In this document: in pieces, positions 52,665 through 63,100 of the stretch
Layout of the letters: every line of letters starts with the position of its first letter
Position numbering within the stretch: the stretch's first letter is position 1
Assembly: GCA_003219415.1 (NCBI GenBank)
Contig: QHOS01000026.1
Coordinates: forward strand, 20,371 to 84,370
Direction of reading: 5' to 3'
Source: Verrucomicrobiota bacterium
GTDB taxonomy: Bacteria; Verrucomicrobiota; Verrucomicrobiia; Chthoniobacterales; UBA10450
DNA length: 64,000 bases
Program-made: the position numbers and the translations under genes
Notes under the pieces: model-generated
Seen by the model: only the letters and a program-made list of their open reading frames with translations
Database searches by the model: none
Told to the model about the DNA's origin: nothing

Positions 52665-53075
52665 ATGAAAAGAAAACAACAGGGCTTCACGCTGCTCGAG
52701 ATCATGCTCGTAGTAAGCATCATCGTGATCATATTGGGAGTGGCCATTTCAAAACTTGGCAACACCACCGCCATCGCAAAAACGATGCGGGTTCAAGCCG
52801 ACGTCCAGGCGATCAAAACGCAATTGCAGCTGTATGAAAGCATGAACGGCTTTTATCCAACAACCGAGCAAGGCCTGCAGGCGTTGGTGACCCAGCCAGA
52901 CAAGGATCCGAGACCCGCCCGGTGGTATCAGCTATTCAAAGAGATGCCAAAAGATCCGTGGGGAAACGAATACATTTATCGCTGCCCCGGTCTGAAAAAC
53001 CCAAGCGGCTACGATCTGTATTCTGCTGGGCAGGACCGGCAGGCTGACACTGCAGATGACGATTGGGGCGGTTAA
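52665..53075 (+). CDS. gspG: Type II secretion major pseudopilin GspG
   Basis: GspG is the major pseudopilin. From ATG 52665 (136 aa): prepilin leader MKRKQQG/FTLLEIMLVVSIIVII with the G-F cleavage site and Glu5, and the C-terminal calcium-loop pattern DPWGNEYIYRCPG ending in DDWGG. GAGG lies just before the start. The frame upstream from 52617 is not needed. Confidence 0.95.
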   Translation: MKRKQQGFTLLEIMLVVSIIVIILGVAISKLGNTTAIAKTMRVQADVQAIKTQLQLYESMNGFYPTTEQGLQALVTQPDKDPRPARWYQLFKEMPKDPWGNEYIYRCPGLKNPSGYDLYSAGQDRQADTADDDWGG

Positions 53076-53095
53076 CCCCAGCTAGCGAATCCGCT

Positions 53096-53716
53096 TCAAT
53101 TCTTGGCACCAGGCGCCTTCGACGCTCCTCTAGGATTCCGTTGAATTAACCCTCGCGAATGGGGCGATCGAAGCTCTCGCGTAGGTGGAACCAACTGTTG
53201 CGCCTCGGGAGGCAATCCGGCAGGTAGTTTCGGTGAGACTGCGTTAGGGGTCGACATGTTAGGCGTGGGTGGCGTAAACGTTCTTGAAGCTAGCGCGGCG
53301 TTGGGCGCAGACTGCTGCAACAGCGCCTGGTTAAACGTGATTGTCGCAAAATTTCCATCCTTGCTAATCGTCACCTTTGTCGCACCCACGCGCTCCGACC
53401 ATTCAATATTGGCGATACTGTACCCGTCCACCGGTGCTTTGGTGGTAAGGTATTTTTTGAAATTGTGATCGGAAGTCGAAGCGAGCGTTACCAAATCGCC
53501 GTCAGATGAATGGGCAGCGTTCGCCACGTAAAGGTCTTTCGCAAAATCGGGCGTGGCCGCGGGCGCCGCCACTGCCGTTGCGATCGCAAATGGCGAATTA
53601 TCCACCATCTTTGAATAACGATCGTAAGCGAACCGGGGTGGCAGAACATCCTCGGCCTGTGCGCAGATCGCTCCAAGCAGAGTGGCCGCTGATATTAGCG
53701 TAAGGGAGTATTTCAT
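53096..53716 (-). CDS. Secreted protein ending the T2SS minus arm, possible GspC/PilP-like
   Basis: 206 aa with a signal peptide (1-21). A middle segment (DRYSKMVDNSPFAIATAV, DLYVANAAHSSDGDLVTLAST, GYSIANIEWSERVGATKVTISKDG) has the 'SPF' plus beta-domain look of GspC or PilP periplasmic subunits, and a Pro/Ser-rich tail. The match is weak. It comes right after the GspM-like gene, 17 bp downstream. Could equally be an unrelated secreted protein. Confidence 0.6.
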   Translation of the reverse strand: MKYSLTLISAATLLGAICAQAEDVLPPRFAYDRYSKMVDNSPFAIATAVAAPAATPDFAKDLYVANAAHSSDGDLVTLASTSDHNFKKYLTTKAPVDGYSIANIEWSERVGATKVTISKDGNFATITFNQALLQQSAPNAALASRTFTPPTPNMSTPNAVSPKLPAGLPPEAQQLVPPTRELRSPHSRGLIQRNPRGASKAPGAKN

Positions 53717-53733
53717 AAATGGAGGAGGTTATT

Positions 53734-54285
53734 TTACTTCGTTCCTTGTGCTGGAGCAAACCAGCGCGCGATTTTAAATTTGCCGCGCATCATCGTGGGA
53801 TCGCTGCCATCAATCGCCAAATTAACATTTTCAACCACAATGAAGGCGTCCGGTCGCTGCACATCATAAAGAAAATGAACCAGCGGCGGCCAGGGACTCT
53901 TTGTTTCGATGGAAGCAAAAACCGTCTGGTGGTATGGCGTTGTTTCCCCGGAACCAATCGCGGGATTCTCAACCAAAATATTATATTTGCCGGCTACTTC
54001 CTTTAACTGATCGAGCAACGCGGAGGCTTCTGCTGGGTCTTTGAGAGTTGGTTGATGTTGGCGGATCCATTCGTCCCGTTTCGTCCAGAGGTCTCGTTCC
54101 TTCACGTAAAGAGTTTGTTCGGCTAACATCGCCCTCCGGGCCGCCATTTGCTTTTGCGCGCTGGCAAGCGCGCCGAAGATCCAGTCCAAGATGAAAAGGT
54201 TGAGTAACACAAATACCGTGCCGGCCGCTACCCACGCGAGCACACGCTCGCGCCGATTCATTCGCTGGTACCATGCCGGTATCAT
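53734..54285 (-). CDS. gspM: GspM-like type II secretion protein
   Basis: 183 aa with one N-terminal membrane helix (VLAWVAAGTVFVLLNLFILDWIFG) followed by a coiled coil and a ferredoxin-like periplasmic domain, the GspM/PilO layout. It overlaps the GspL-like gene by four bases. It forms the GspL-GspM base of the secretion platform. Confidence 0.8.
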   Translation of the reverse strand: MIPAWYQRMNRRERVLAWVAAGTVFVLLNLFILDWIFGALASAQKQMAARRAMLAEQTLYVKERDLWTKRDEWIRQHQPTLKDPAEASALLDQLKEVAGKYNILVENPAIGSGETTPYHQTVFASIETKSPWPPLVHFLYDVQRPDAFIVVENVNLAIDGSDPTMMRGKFKIARWFAPAQGTK

Positions 54286-55544
54286 CGTGGCTTCCCCTCC
54301 AATCGAAACTGCGCATGGTCGTTTGGCAGGATACGAGGTGACGCCATCTCAAATTGAAAGACTCGCAAATCCGGATTCTTTTTGATCTTTTCGATGAACT
54401 GGTAAGCGAGAGCAGCGGTATTTGCCTCGCCATCCACCGAAACCTGCCGCGCCGACTGGTTGTACGCCGTAATCCGCACCTCGGGCGATGGCAAGCTTTC
54501 GAAAATGTGTAGCAGAATTTCTACCGGGTAATAACGCGCATCGATTGCCGGAGCCAGTGCCTTCCAATTCGCTTCCGTCGCGCGGACGAACTGCGTCCCG
54601 GGAGCATCCTGCGCAATGCGCGCGTCAATCCGTCCGATTTGAAACCGTAACAAACCCAGATAAGCGAACAAAAGAAAGAGAAGCGCAATGTAAGCGCCAC
54701 CTATCCATAAGAGCCGCTTTCGCCATTCTGTCTGCCTGATCAATTGTGAGCGGCGGCGGCGCCAGCTCTCCGGCAGCAGATTCAGTTTAACTGAGGCGGG
54801 TGGCAGTTCGACCCCGACTATCTCAGTAGGGCTGGCCAAGATTCCCTGCACAGTGTCCCGCATCTGGTAGTAGCTTTCATCCAACAAGACATTTGGAGAG
54901 GAAGCATTGATGCCTTGTAGCTCGGCGCTCATTCGCAACTGGGGCAATTCAAGTTGGAGTTGTTCCCCGTTGCCATTTTCGAACACTCGCGCAAGACTCA
55001 ATTTGCCGTTTTCTGTCATGACATAAACCAGCGTCTCGCCTTCAGGATAAATCAGAAGCGCATTTCCCTTGGGTGCATAAGTACTGGCGCGCTGCGCTGC
55101 ATAAACGGTGACCTGCCGCGGGATAAAACCGCGGTCGAGCAGCGGAGCCACAAGCTCGGCAAGCTGTTCATTTCTGATCGCCACGGCGGAGACCACACTT
55201 TCGTTTTCGTCTTGCTCGATCACTTCAAAATCCGTGGTCACGTCTTCGGCCGAGAACGGCAACACCTTCTCGATCTGAATCCGAATCATTTCCGGAAACT
55301 CTGCCGGATCGACACTTGGCAGGCGAAATCGTTGGGCGAGCACGGCAGCGACAGGCAGGCCGAGCACAAAATCGTCGGTCGCTGAAAGCAGCGGCACAGC
55401 TTCCTCCAGGTTCTGCAGCTTACGCACATTCCACGAGCCATTCTGGCTTGCGCTGCCTGCAGCCGCGTTGCGCGGCGATGCGGCAGTGGATGAACGCAGA
55501 AAATTCCATCCGTGCGCGGTGGGAATTATGAAAATGGATGGCAT
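54282..55544 (-). CDS. gspL: GspL/PilM-like type II secretion protein
   Basis: 420 aa. The N-terminal half is an actin-like domain (PTAHGWNFLRSS; FSAEDVTTDFEV), then a membrane helix (LLWIGGAYIALLFLLFAYLGLL) and a C-terminal ferredoxin-like periplasmic part. This is the GspL arrangement that links the ATPase GspE to GspM. Lies between gspK and gspM in a continuous minus-strand operon. Confidence 0.85.
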   Translation of the reverse strand: MPSIFIIPTAHGWNFLRSSTAASPRNAAAGSASQNGSWNVRKLQNLEEAVPLLSATDDFVLGLPVAAVLAQRFRLPSVDPAEFPEMIRIQIEKVLPFSAEDVTTDFEVIEQDENESVVSAVAIRNEQLAELVAPLLDRGFIPRQVTVYAAQRASTYAPKGNALLIYPEGETLVYVMTENGKLSLARVFENGNGEQLQLELPQLRMSAELQGINASSPNVLLDESYYQMRDTVQGILASPTEIVGVELPPASVKLNLLPESWRRRRSQLIRQTEWRKRLLWIGGAYIALLFLLFAYLGLLRFQIGRIDARIAQDAPGTQFVRATEANWKALAPAIDARYYPVEILLHIFESLPSPEVRITAYNQSARQVSVDGEANTAALAYQFIEKIKKNPDLRVFQFEMASPRILPNDHAQFRLEGKPR

Positions 55545-55557
55545 CCCTGTCTCGATA

Positions 55558-56520
55558 TCAAAGCTCCTTCCAACTTATCACCTGAGGACGGCCGCGCAGG
55601 CCACCACCTCCTGATACTATCATCTGAACAGTGCGCGTAACGTCGCCCGATTTTCCTATGCTTGTGACGCGAAAGACCGTAGTGGTTTTGGGTGGTGAAG
55701 GGGTTAGACCTAGATTCTCTGGAGTTCGCCCTCCTCGGAAGCCAAGTGTAGTAAGGGCCGTTGGAAGATCAAGTTGCGGGTCATCGATTGTTCCATCGAT
55801 TCCGTCTGAGCCACGCCGCAGTTGAAGAAACGCATCGACCCGATCATCTCCCACGCCTCCGAGAGCACCTAACAACGCGCGCAAGACGTCGCGCGAAGCC
55901 CAGCCAATGTCGATTATCGGTCCTCCGCAATTAATAAGGGTGAAGTCTTCATCCCAACCTGGCTTTGCAGTAAATTCAGCCCATCCACAGATTTTCTTTA
56001 GGTCGTCCACAGAAGTTAATGCCGCATGCGCCGGCCGATAATCATCGGTTTCTGGGCAAGCGCTCAGGCGGTGGAGTCCCGGTGGCGACATCCAGTCGAG
56101 CAAAGAATCTACCATTATATCAACGTTATTCGGCTCCACTCCTTTAAGGTTGAGATACTGGCGCACAATTTCCACAAGCGGTCTGTTCTCTACACCACCG
56201 GGCGCGAGCAAGTTCAAATTCAATCGACCACACTCGCCAATCATTTGAACGTCGTAACCTTCCTGATTGCCCAGTTGTCCGTGCAAGTTCGGCGAGTTCG
56301 GCGCGTCCTTTGGGCGCAGCGCAACTTCTGCCAGCGCAACATCACCGCCTGATGACGCCATCGCTTCAGCGTCCAAGACGCGGCCTGCATTGCCTGAAAC
56401 CACAAGGCGCGAATTAATGTCCAACGCCCATGAAATGACCATTGCGCTAAGCAAGAACAGCGCCCAAAGCGCAAGCATTAGTGCCGCGCCACCGCGCGAT
56501 TTTGAATTTAAAGCCTTCAT
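55558..56520 (-). CDS. gspK: Type II secretion minor pseudopilin GspK
   Basis: GspK is the tip minor pseudopilin. From ATG 56520 (320 aa; MKALNSKSRGGAALMLALWALFLLS): a leader with the cleavage at GG/A and the long extra-helical domain of GspK (about 115-250), with GRLNLNLLAPGG and a C-terminal helix. The longer frame to 56643 overlaps gspJ. Directly downstream of gspJ. Confidence 0.88.
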   Translation of the reverse strand: MKALNSKSRGGAALMLALWALFLLSAMVISWALDINSRLVVSGNAGRVLDAEAMASSGGDVALAEVALRPKDAPNSPNLHGQLGNQEGYDVQMIGECGRLNLNLLAPGGVENRPLVEIVRQYLNLKGVEPNNVDIMVDSLLDWMSPPGLHRLSACPETDDYRPAHAALTSVDDLKKICGWAEFTAKPGWDEDFTLINCGGPIIDIGWASRDVLRALLGALGGVGDDRVDAFLQLRRGSDGIDGTIDDPQLDLPTALTTLGFRGGRTPENLGLTPSPPKTTTVFRVTSIGKSGDVTRTVQMIVSGGGGLRGRPQVISWKEL

Positions 56521-56522
56521 TT

Positions 56523-57158
56523 TCAAAACGGCGTCCGTTTCAGCGGAATAATCGCTTCCCATGGCACTGGTGAATCGGCGCGCCCCACGGTCACCTTGAC
56601 GAGCCATGGCAGCTGGGACGCGTTTGGCCATCGATCGATCCAAGTGTTCAAGCTCGGATTGAAGTAACTGATCTGGAGACTGCTCACGTTCTTAACTAAT
56701 GGCACCCACGTCTCGTGTCGTTCCCCGATATCAGAAGCGTCCTTCGGTTTTCGTAACAAGCCGAGGTCGAGCCGGTCACTCTTTTCGTTTTCGGGTTGCA
56801 ACCGCAACGCTACAATAAACTCACCTGGCGCATAGCGAGTAAGGAGCCCAGGCCCGGCGCTGCAAATCCACGTTATCACATCGCGCTCGCGATCGTTTAG
56901 TTTAAACGGTTCCCCTATCATCCTTGCGCGCGTCGGACTCAAGCTTTGCCATTCCGACGTTAGAAGATCGCGCAGCCCGTCGTACTGCGAATCCCTCGCG
57001 GCTGTATCGGATGACAGACGCAGCGCCGTCATATTCGCTTGCACAAAACGAAAAATCGCCAGCGACATCAGCCCGAGGATCCCCACCGCAAGCATGATTT
57101 CGAGCAACGTGAACCCACCAATGCGAAGAGATTCCCTCTTACCCCGGACGGTAAACAT
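56523..57158 (-). CDS. gspJ: Type II secretion minor pseudopilin GspJ
   Basis: GspJ binds GspI and GspK at the pseudopilus tip. From ATG 57158 (MFTVRGKR, 211 aa): a prepilin leader GGFTLLEIMLAVGILGLMSLAIF, then a beta-rich C-terminal domain. The in-frame extension to 57188 is unlikely. Overlaps the gspI 3' end by 20 bp. Confidence 0.9.
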   Translation of the reverse strand: MFTVRGKRESLRIGGFTLLEIMLAVGILGLMSLAIFRFVQANMTALRLSSDTAARDSQYDGLRDLLTSEWQSLSPTRARMIGEPFKLNDRERDVITWICSAGPGLLTRYAPGEFIVALRLQPENEKSDRLDLGLLRKPKDASDIGERHETWVPLVKNVSSLQISYFNPSLNTWIDRWPNASQLPWLVKVTVGRADSPVPWEAIIPLKRTPF

Positions 57159-57555
57159 AAAACCTGACCTGTTTTGACTGAGGCACACCGCCCTGTCGCC
57201 ACTGAGCCGTTAACGTGACGAGGTAGATTCCGCTGAGAAGGGTATTATCGGTTTCCGTCAATTCGGCTGCCGCGGTTTTTTGGACAACTTTTATGCCTCC
57301 GTAATTGCTGTCTACCCTGAATTCCTTGGAATCATCGGGAACCCCTCGCGCAGTCTGAATTTCTGCCATACGATTCGATAAAATCTGCCGCACGACGCCT
57401 TCTTCGGCGTTAATCGTGCTCGCGTTGAGGCAATTCTCGACCGCGCGTCCAAGCGCGATGACGCCGAGCGCGAAAATCGTAATGCCAAGGAGAACCTCGT
57501 AGAGGGCAAAGGCGCGACGAAACTTTTGACCTGCGCTTGCGTTAGCGGACCGCAT
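57139..57555 (-). CDS. gspI: Type II secretion minor pseudopilin GspI
   Basis: 138 aa with leader FRRAFALYEVLLGITIFALGVIALGRAV. The residue before the cleavage position is alanine (RA/FALYE), an acceptable variant, and Glu5 is kept. C-terminal part fits GspI (RMAEIQTARGV, TLTAQWRQGG). Overlaps both gspH and gspJ. Confidence 0.88.
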   Translation of the reverse strand: MRSANASAGQKFRRAFALYEVLLGITIFALGVIALGRAVENCLNASTINAEEGVVRQILSNRMAEIQTARGVPDDSKEFRVDSNYGGIKVVQKTAAAELTETDNTLLSGIYLVTLTAQWRQGGVPQSKQVRFYVYRPG

Positions 57556-58015
57556 AACTCGTAATCTCTGGCCGTCCCGTTAGCGGCGAGTAATTCGCCG
57601 TCCATGAACCGGCGGGACCTTGAAAGCGGATGGTTGCCGGTTCGCAAGTCCCCGACGGCCAGAAAATCCATTCAGCCGGATATTTTTCCATCAATGCCAC
57701 CGGCAACGATAGCCTTAGCGTGCTTCCCCTGCTGGGACGAAACTCAGCTTTTGCCTTAGCGTCCTCATCCTCTGCAAAAGCTTCCGGGCGAACTACGACA
57801 TTGTTGTTGCCCCATACAATCAGGTAAGGACGACGCTCGATGACGCTTCGCTCCTGCGCCTGGCGCACAAGATTGTTGAACCCATCCAGCGATTCCTTCA
57901 GCCGCCTGTTGGCGATCACGCCAGTGAAGCTCGGTACAGCCAGCATGAGCAACAGCATCAGTATGAAGATCGAGAGAGCAATCTCGATCAGCGTAAAACC
58001 CCGGGCTCGTTGCAC
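57542..58015 (-). CDS. gspH: Type II secretion minor pseudopilin GspH
   Basis: 157 aa, opening MQRARGFTLIEIALSIFILMLLLMLAVPSFTGV with a consensus G/F prepilin cleavage site. A beta-rich C-terminal domain follows (WGNNNVVVRPEAF, EWIFWPSGT). First gene of the minus-strand arm gspHIJKLM. The two T2SS arms run toward each other and end within 21 bp at 53075/53096. Confidence 0.9.
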   Translation of the reverse strand: MQRARGFTLIEIALSIFILMLLLMLAVPSFTGVIANRRLKESLDGFNNLVRQAQERSVIERRPYLIVWGNNNVVVRPEAFAEDEDAKAKAEFRPSRGSTLRLSLPVALMEKYPAEWIFWPSGTCEPATIRFQGPAGSWTANYSPLTGRPEITSYAVR

Positions 58016-58120
58016 CGCGGGAAATTACTCGTTTCACCGCAAATCACAACAGCGCCCGCGGGAGGCATTTTCGGTGTGCCCGACCATATGAGCCAGCCAC
58101 GCGGCAGATGGAGAATCAAC

Positions 58121-58899
58121 TTACTCCCGGCCAGGGGCGTAGCCGTGAACTGCAGTAAAGGCGATCGTTTGCGTCCACCAAGCAGGATCGGCGCAGCAGC
58201 CAAGTAAAGTGTCAATCAGTGCGTTGTTAAGCTTGCCAGAACTCGTCAAATCCTGGCGAAGTTCTTTGACAGTCTGTGTCCAATAATCTGCCCACAAACT
58301 CGTCCCGTTATAGATTGCAGTTTCTGCGGTGCCACCGATTTTCTCGATACCCAGGGCCGCCAATCTCGGTGCCAGAGTACGACCGATGTGATAATCTATT
58401 CCTCGGTCGCGCGACCATGCAAGCCAACCACTCCAGAACGCACGCACTTCCGGCGGCTCGGCGATCGTAACCGGAAGGAAATCCGGTTCAATCAAGAGGA
58501 TGGCGCCTCCAGGCCGCAAGCTTGCAATGAGATTCGCGATTGCCTTGTCAGCGTCGGCCACATGGTGAAGCACCGCACGGGCAGTTACGAGATCGAAGCT
58601 GCCAGGCTCCACCGGCCCGATCACAATATCCTCCTTCCGAAACTCCAGATTAGGCACATGCACCTCGACGAGCGAAAGATCGAGATCACGGCTATGGCTC
58701 GTCCATCCGGAGCGACTTGCCTGGCAAGCCACGCGGAAATTGATCCATTGCCGCAGCCGACCTCCAGTGTTCTTGCTCCTGACTTAATGACATCAAGCGA
58801 CTGAAGATAACGCCGGTGCACGGGATCGAGTAATTCCGACATCAACGCGAGCCGCTTCTCCTCGCCTTTCAAATGGTGGCCCAAAACATATTCCGGCAC
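58121..58899 (-). pseudogene. Class I SAM-dependent methyltransferase, frameshifted
   Basis: Two frames join to one methyltransferase: 58899-58690 gives MPEYVLGHHLKGEEKRL and the SAM loop LEVGCGNGSISAWLA; 58687-58121 gives DLDLSLVEVHVPNL and FDLVTARAVLHHVADADKAI plus the C-terminal core. The join is at about 58686-58687, where one extra G would give ...GRAIAV-D-LDLSL in a single frame. It is a pseudogene or a sequencing error. No neighbour suggests a substrate. Confidence 0.75.
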
Positions 58900-59034
58900 A
58901 CGGGTTCACCGTAAGTTGCCGGGGTATTAACGGCAAATGATTGGCTCCACCGGATTGCGCGCTGCAATCAGCCGCTAAAAAAAAGCAATCAATCGGCAGC
59001 AGGCGCATTGGTATGTGATAAACTTTGAGGCGAA

Positions 59035-60033
59035 ATGAAGCCTGCTTTGCGCATCGGCATCGTCGTAGCTGCGCTTTGCGTGGTGGCGATGCTTGTGTGG
59101 CAGGGAGTTACGGCACACGGAGCGCCTGATCCAACGCGCCCCGATACCAGCCCGACGGTGGCGTTTCTGGACATTGGCATTCTTGTGTTTCGCGAGGGAT
59201 TGGAATGTATTCTTGTTCTGGCAGCGATTACAGCCAGCATGACAGGTCCCAAACGCGCCCATCGCCGGCCAGTCGCCCTCGGCGCGGCCTTTGCCTTTAT
59301 CGCCACTCTGATCACGTGGTTGATCGCGGTGCGGATCGTCGGTTCGCTCGGCGACAATATGTCGGCACTCGATTTGCAAGCCGCTACCGGCTTGCTGGCA
59401 GTCATCGTGTTACTCGTCATCATGAACTGGTTCTTTCACAAAATTTATTGGGGAGGCTGGATTCGCGCCCACAATCGCCGTCGCAAGGCATTACTCGAGA
59501 ACGCGCGCACTGCCGAAATTTCCCAGGGGCGTCTCTGGTTTGGATTAGTCCTGCTCGGATTCACCTCCCTGTATCGCGAAGGATTTGAAGTCGTGCTTTT
59601 TTTGCAAAGCTATCATCTGCGACTCGGCGGCGCCGTGGTGATGAAAGGCGCACTGTTGGGCATTGTTCTGACGGGGATGGTGGCGGTATTGACCTTCGTT
59701 CTTCAGCAGCGGCTACCTTATCGGAAAATGCTAATCACTACGGGCATTCTCCTCGGAGTGGTCTTGCTTGTAATGGTCGGCGAGCAAACGCAGGAAATGC
59801 AGCTGGCCCATTGGATTTCCACGACTGAAATCACGTCGCTAAAAAACTATATGCCGCCTTGGATGGGACTCTGGTTCGCCGTGTTCCCTACGGTTGAGAC
59901 TCTTGTTGCTCAGTTTATTGCGGCCGTTTTGGTAGTAGGCTCGTATTACGCCGCGCGGCATTTTGGCGGCGGCGAACCGGGTGGAACCGCGTTGGAAACT
60001 CCCGCTCCTAGAATGGCAGCGATCAACGCTTAA
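59035..60033 (+). CDS. FTR1-family iron permease
   Basis: 332 aa with a signal-like first helix and about seven membrane helices. The two iron-binding REGxE motifs are intact: FREGLECIL and YREGFEVVLF. These proteins take up ferric iron after oxidation (EfeU/Ftr1). No efeO, efeB or multicopper oxidase gene is adjacent. ATG 59035 gives a normal N-terminus; the window offers no Fur-box-like sequence I can be sure of. Confidence 0.92.
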   Translation: MKPALRIGIVVAALCVVAMLVWQGVTAHGAPDPTRPDTSPTVAFLDIGILVFREGLECILVLAAITASMTGPKRAHRRPVALGAAFAFIATLITWLIAVRIVGSLGDNMSALDLQAATGLLAVIVLLVIMNWFFHKIYWGGWIRAHNRRRKALLENARTAEISQGRLWFGLVLLGFTSLYREGFEVVLFLQSYHLRLGGAVVMKGALLGIVLTGMVAVLTFVLQQRLPYRKMLITTGILLGVVLLVMVGEQTQEMQLAHWISTTEITSLKNYMPPWMGLWFAVFPTVETLVAQFIAAVLVVGSYYAARHFGGGEPGGTALETPAPRMAAINA

Positions 60034-60127
60034 CTAAGATTTCGCAGGACGTTGCGAAAAATCAGTGTCGACGCTTCTGGCGTGCAATTCCAGTTGAACG
60101 AAGTCGCAGGCTTTCCACCTTAGGCGG

Positions 60128-63100
60128 ATGATCTCGCCTGGTTGCCGTTTTCTTCGGTTGGTTCAAACCATTTTCGCCACTTCTGTCTTCGCCTTTTCGT
60201 CTTTTGCTCAACCTGCTTCATCTCCTACTCCTGCCGCGCCTGGAAGCATTGATGAAAAATTGTTCAGCGGAATGCAGTGGCGACAGATTGGACCGTTTCG
60301 CGGCGGGCGCGCCTTAACAATCGAAGGTGTGCCGGGCGAGCCGGACACTTATTATTTTGGCGCCGTTGCAGGGGGAGTTTGGAAAACGATTGATGGCGGC
60401 GCGAACTGGACTCCCCTCTTCGATAAGCAACCAATTTCATCGATCGGAGCGATAGCTATTGCGCCGTCAGATCACAACGTGATTTACGCAGGGACGGGCG
60501 AAGCGGCCATACGCGGTAATACCACCTATGGCACGGGAATTTTCAAATCCATTGATGGCGGCAAGACATGGCAGAATGTCGGTTTAAAAGACAGCCGTCA
60601 AATCGGCGCACTAATTGTCGATCCAAGAGATGAGAACGTCGTTCTCGTGGCGGCTCTTGGACACGCGTTTGGTCCAAACGCTGAGCGCGGAATATTCCGC
60701 ACTGCCGACGGCGGGAAAACGTGGACAAAAGTTTTGTCTAAAGATGAAAACACCGGCGGGATCGATGTGGTTTTTGATCCGCACAATCCGAACATTGTTT
60801 TCGCTTCACTGTGGCAGGCTCGGCGGCAGCCCTGGTTTTTTTCCAGCGGCGGTGCAGGAAGTGGCCTCTACCGATCTGAAGATAATGGCGTTACCTGGAA
60901 ACGTCTCGAGGGCAATGGCCTGCCCGAAGGAATCCTCGGTAAGATCGGAATCGCGATTTCCGGTGCCGATTCGAACCGCGTTTATGCGATCATCGAGGCG
61001 AAACAGGGCGGACTTTATCGTTCCGATGACGCCGGACAACATTGGACCCGAATAAATGATGACGGCCGCTTTCGGCAGCGCGCCTGGTATTTCAGCAAAG
61101 TTTATGCTGATCCAAAGTCCGCTGACACAGTTTATCTCTTGAACACCGGGCTGTTTCGTTCGGTTGATGGCGGAAAAACTTTTAATTTGTTGCCAGCGCG
61201 TCACGGCGATCACCACGGACTTTGGATCGATCCGCAAAATCCTAATCGGATCGCGAACGCCAATGACGGTGGCGTGAGTATCTCACTCGACGGCGGAAAA
61301 ACGTGGACGACACAAAACAACCAGCCAACCGCGCAGTTTTACCACGTTTCCGTGGACAACGCTTTCCCGTACCACATTTACGGCGCGCAACAGGACAATT
61401 CGAGTGTTGGTATTGCAAGCCGGACAGATTGGGGTGCAATCGGCGCAGCAGATTGGTTTGTAGTGGGCGGCGGCGAATGCGGCTTCGTTCTGGCCGACCC
61501 GCGCGACTGGCACATCATCTATTCAAACTACGAAAACTCAATCGATCGTTACGACAAGACCAAGGAAGAAATCCAGGACGTTAGCGTCTTGCCTGTTGAT
61601 AATTCCGGTCACGGCGCGGCTGATCTTATTCATCGTTTTCAGTGGGTAACGCCACTGACTCTTTCTCCACATGATCCCGAGGTTTTGTATACGGGAGCGG
61701 AGTGCGTTTTTAAATCGACCGATCACGGACAGAGCTGGACACAGATCAGCGGTGATCTGACGCGCAACGATAAATCGAAACAACAGCCAAGCGGTGGCCC
61801 GCTGACTAATGACATTACTTCGGTTGAATATTACGACACTGTCTTTACCCTCGCTGAGTCGCCGGTGAAAAAAGGAACCCTGTGGGCGGGCACAGATGAT
61901 GGACTTGTTCATGTCACGACGGACGACGGACACCATTGGGCGAATGTCACGCCGAAGATGCCCGAGTGGAGCACTGTCAGCCTCATCGATCCGTCTCCTC
62001 ACGATGCCAACACTGCATATGTTGCTGTGGATCGGCATAAACTCGACGACTTCAAGCCGTACATTTTCAAAACGACCGATCTGGGAAAAAGCTGGAGCTC
62101 AATTGTGTCCGGAATTCCCGACAGCGCGTACGTCCATGCGGTGCGCGAAGATCCTAAAAAACGCGGACTGCTTTACGCGGGGACAGAACTCGGAGTTTTC
62201 GTTTCATTTGATGACGGCGCGCATTGGCAGCCGCTCCAGTTGAACCTGCCCGTGTCACCGATTCACGATCTGGTTGTAAAGGACGACGATCTGGTCGCGG
62301 CGACTCATGGCCGTTCCTTCTGGGTGTTGGACGACACAACGCCGCTGCGCCAGTTGAGCGCGCAATCCACGCAAGGAGATGTGATGCTTTATCAACCGCA
62401 AAACGCGGTGCGTTTGCATTATCCGGAGGAATTCGACAAGCGCCAGCCAGTCGGCGATAACCCGCCCTCGGGCGCAATCATTAATTATTATTTCAAGGCT
62501 GCGCCGAAAGACGAAGTCTCACTGGATATTCTGGATGCTTCAGGCAAAGTCGTCAGGCATCTTTCCAGCAAAGAAAAAAAAGAAGGCGAACAGCCGCCGG
62601 AATGGCCGGACCGCGTCGAGCGACCAAAAACAATTCCCGCAAATCAAGGGATGAACCGCTTCGCATGGGACCTGCGCTATGAAGATCCCATTCAGGTACC
62701 CGGTGCCTTCTACTCCGGCGTCGGACCGAGAGGACCGCTCGCTCCGCCTGCTGATTACCAGGTGAAACTGACTGTTGGTGGAAAGTCGCAGACTGCACCG
62801 TTGCATCTGGCGATTGATCCAAGGACCAAAGGCGCAGAAGGCGCCGTGCAAAAGCAATTTGCCCTGGCGACACAGGTAAATGAGTCCATGTCCCGATTGC
62901 ATCAGGCCGTCAACGAAATCCGAGATCTCAAGTCGCAGATTCAAACCTTGCACAAACGTTTCGGTGACGATCCCAAATTAAAACCAGGACTCGCAGCAGC
63001 AGACGATCTTGATCACAAAATGTCAGAGATCGAACAGAAACTTATTCAAGTGAACATGAAAGGCTCCGAAGGAAACCTCGCCTTCCCAGATATGCTGAAC

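Noticed and set aside
57988-58215. Small minus-strand ORF ahead of gspH
   Set aside because: Overlaps the methyltransferase end and shows no pilin-like leader or family pattern.
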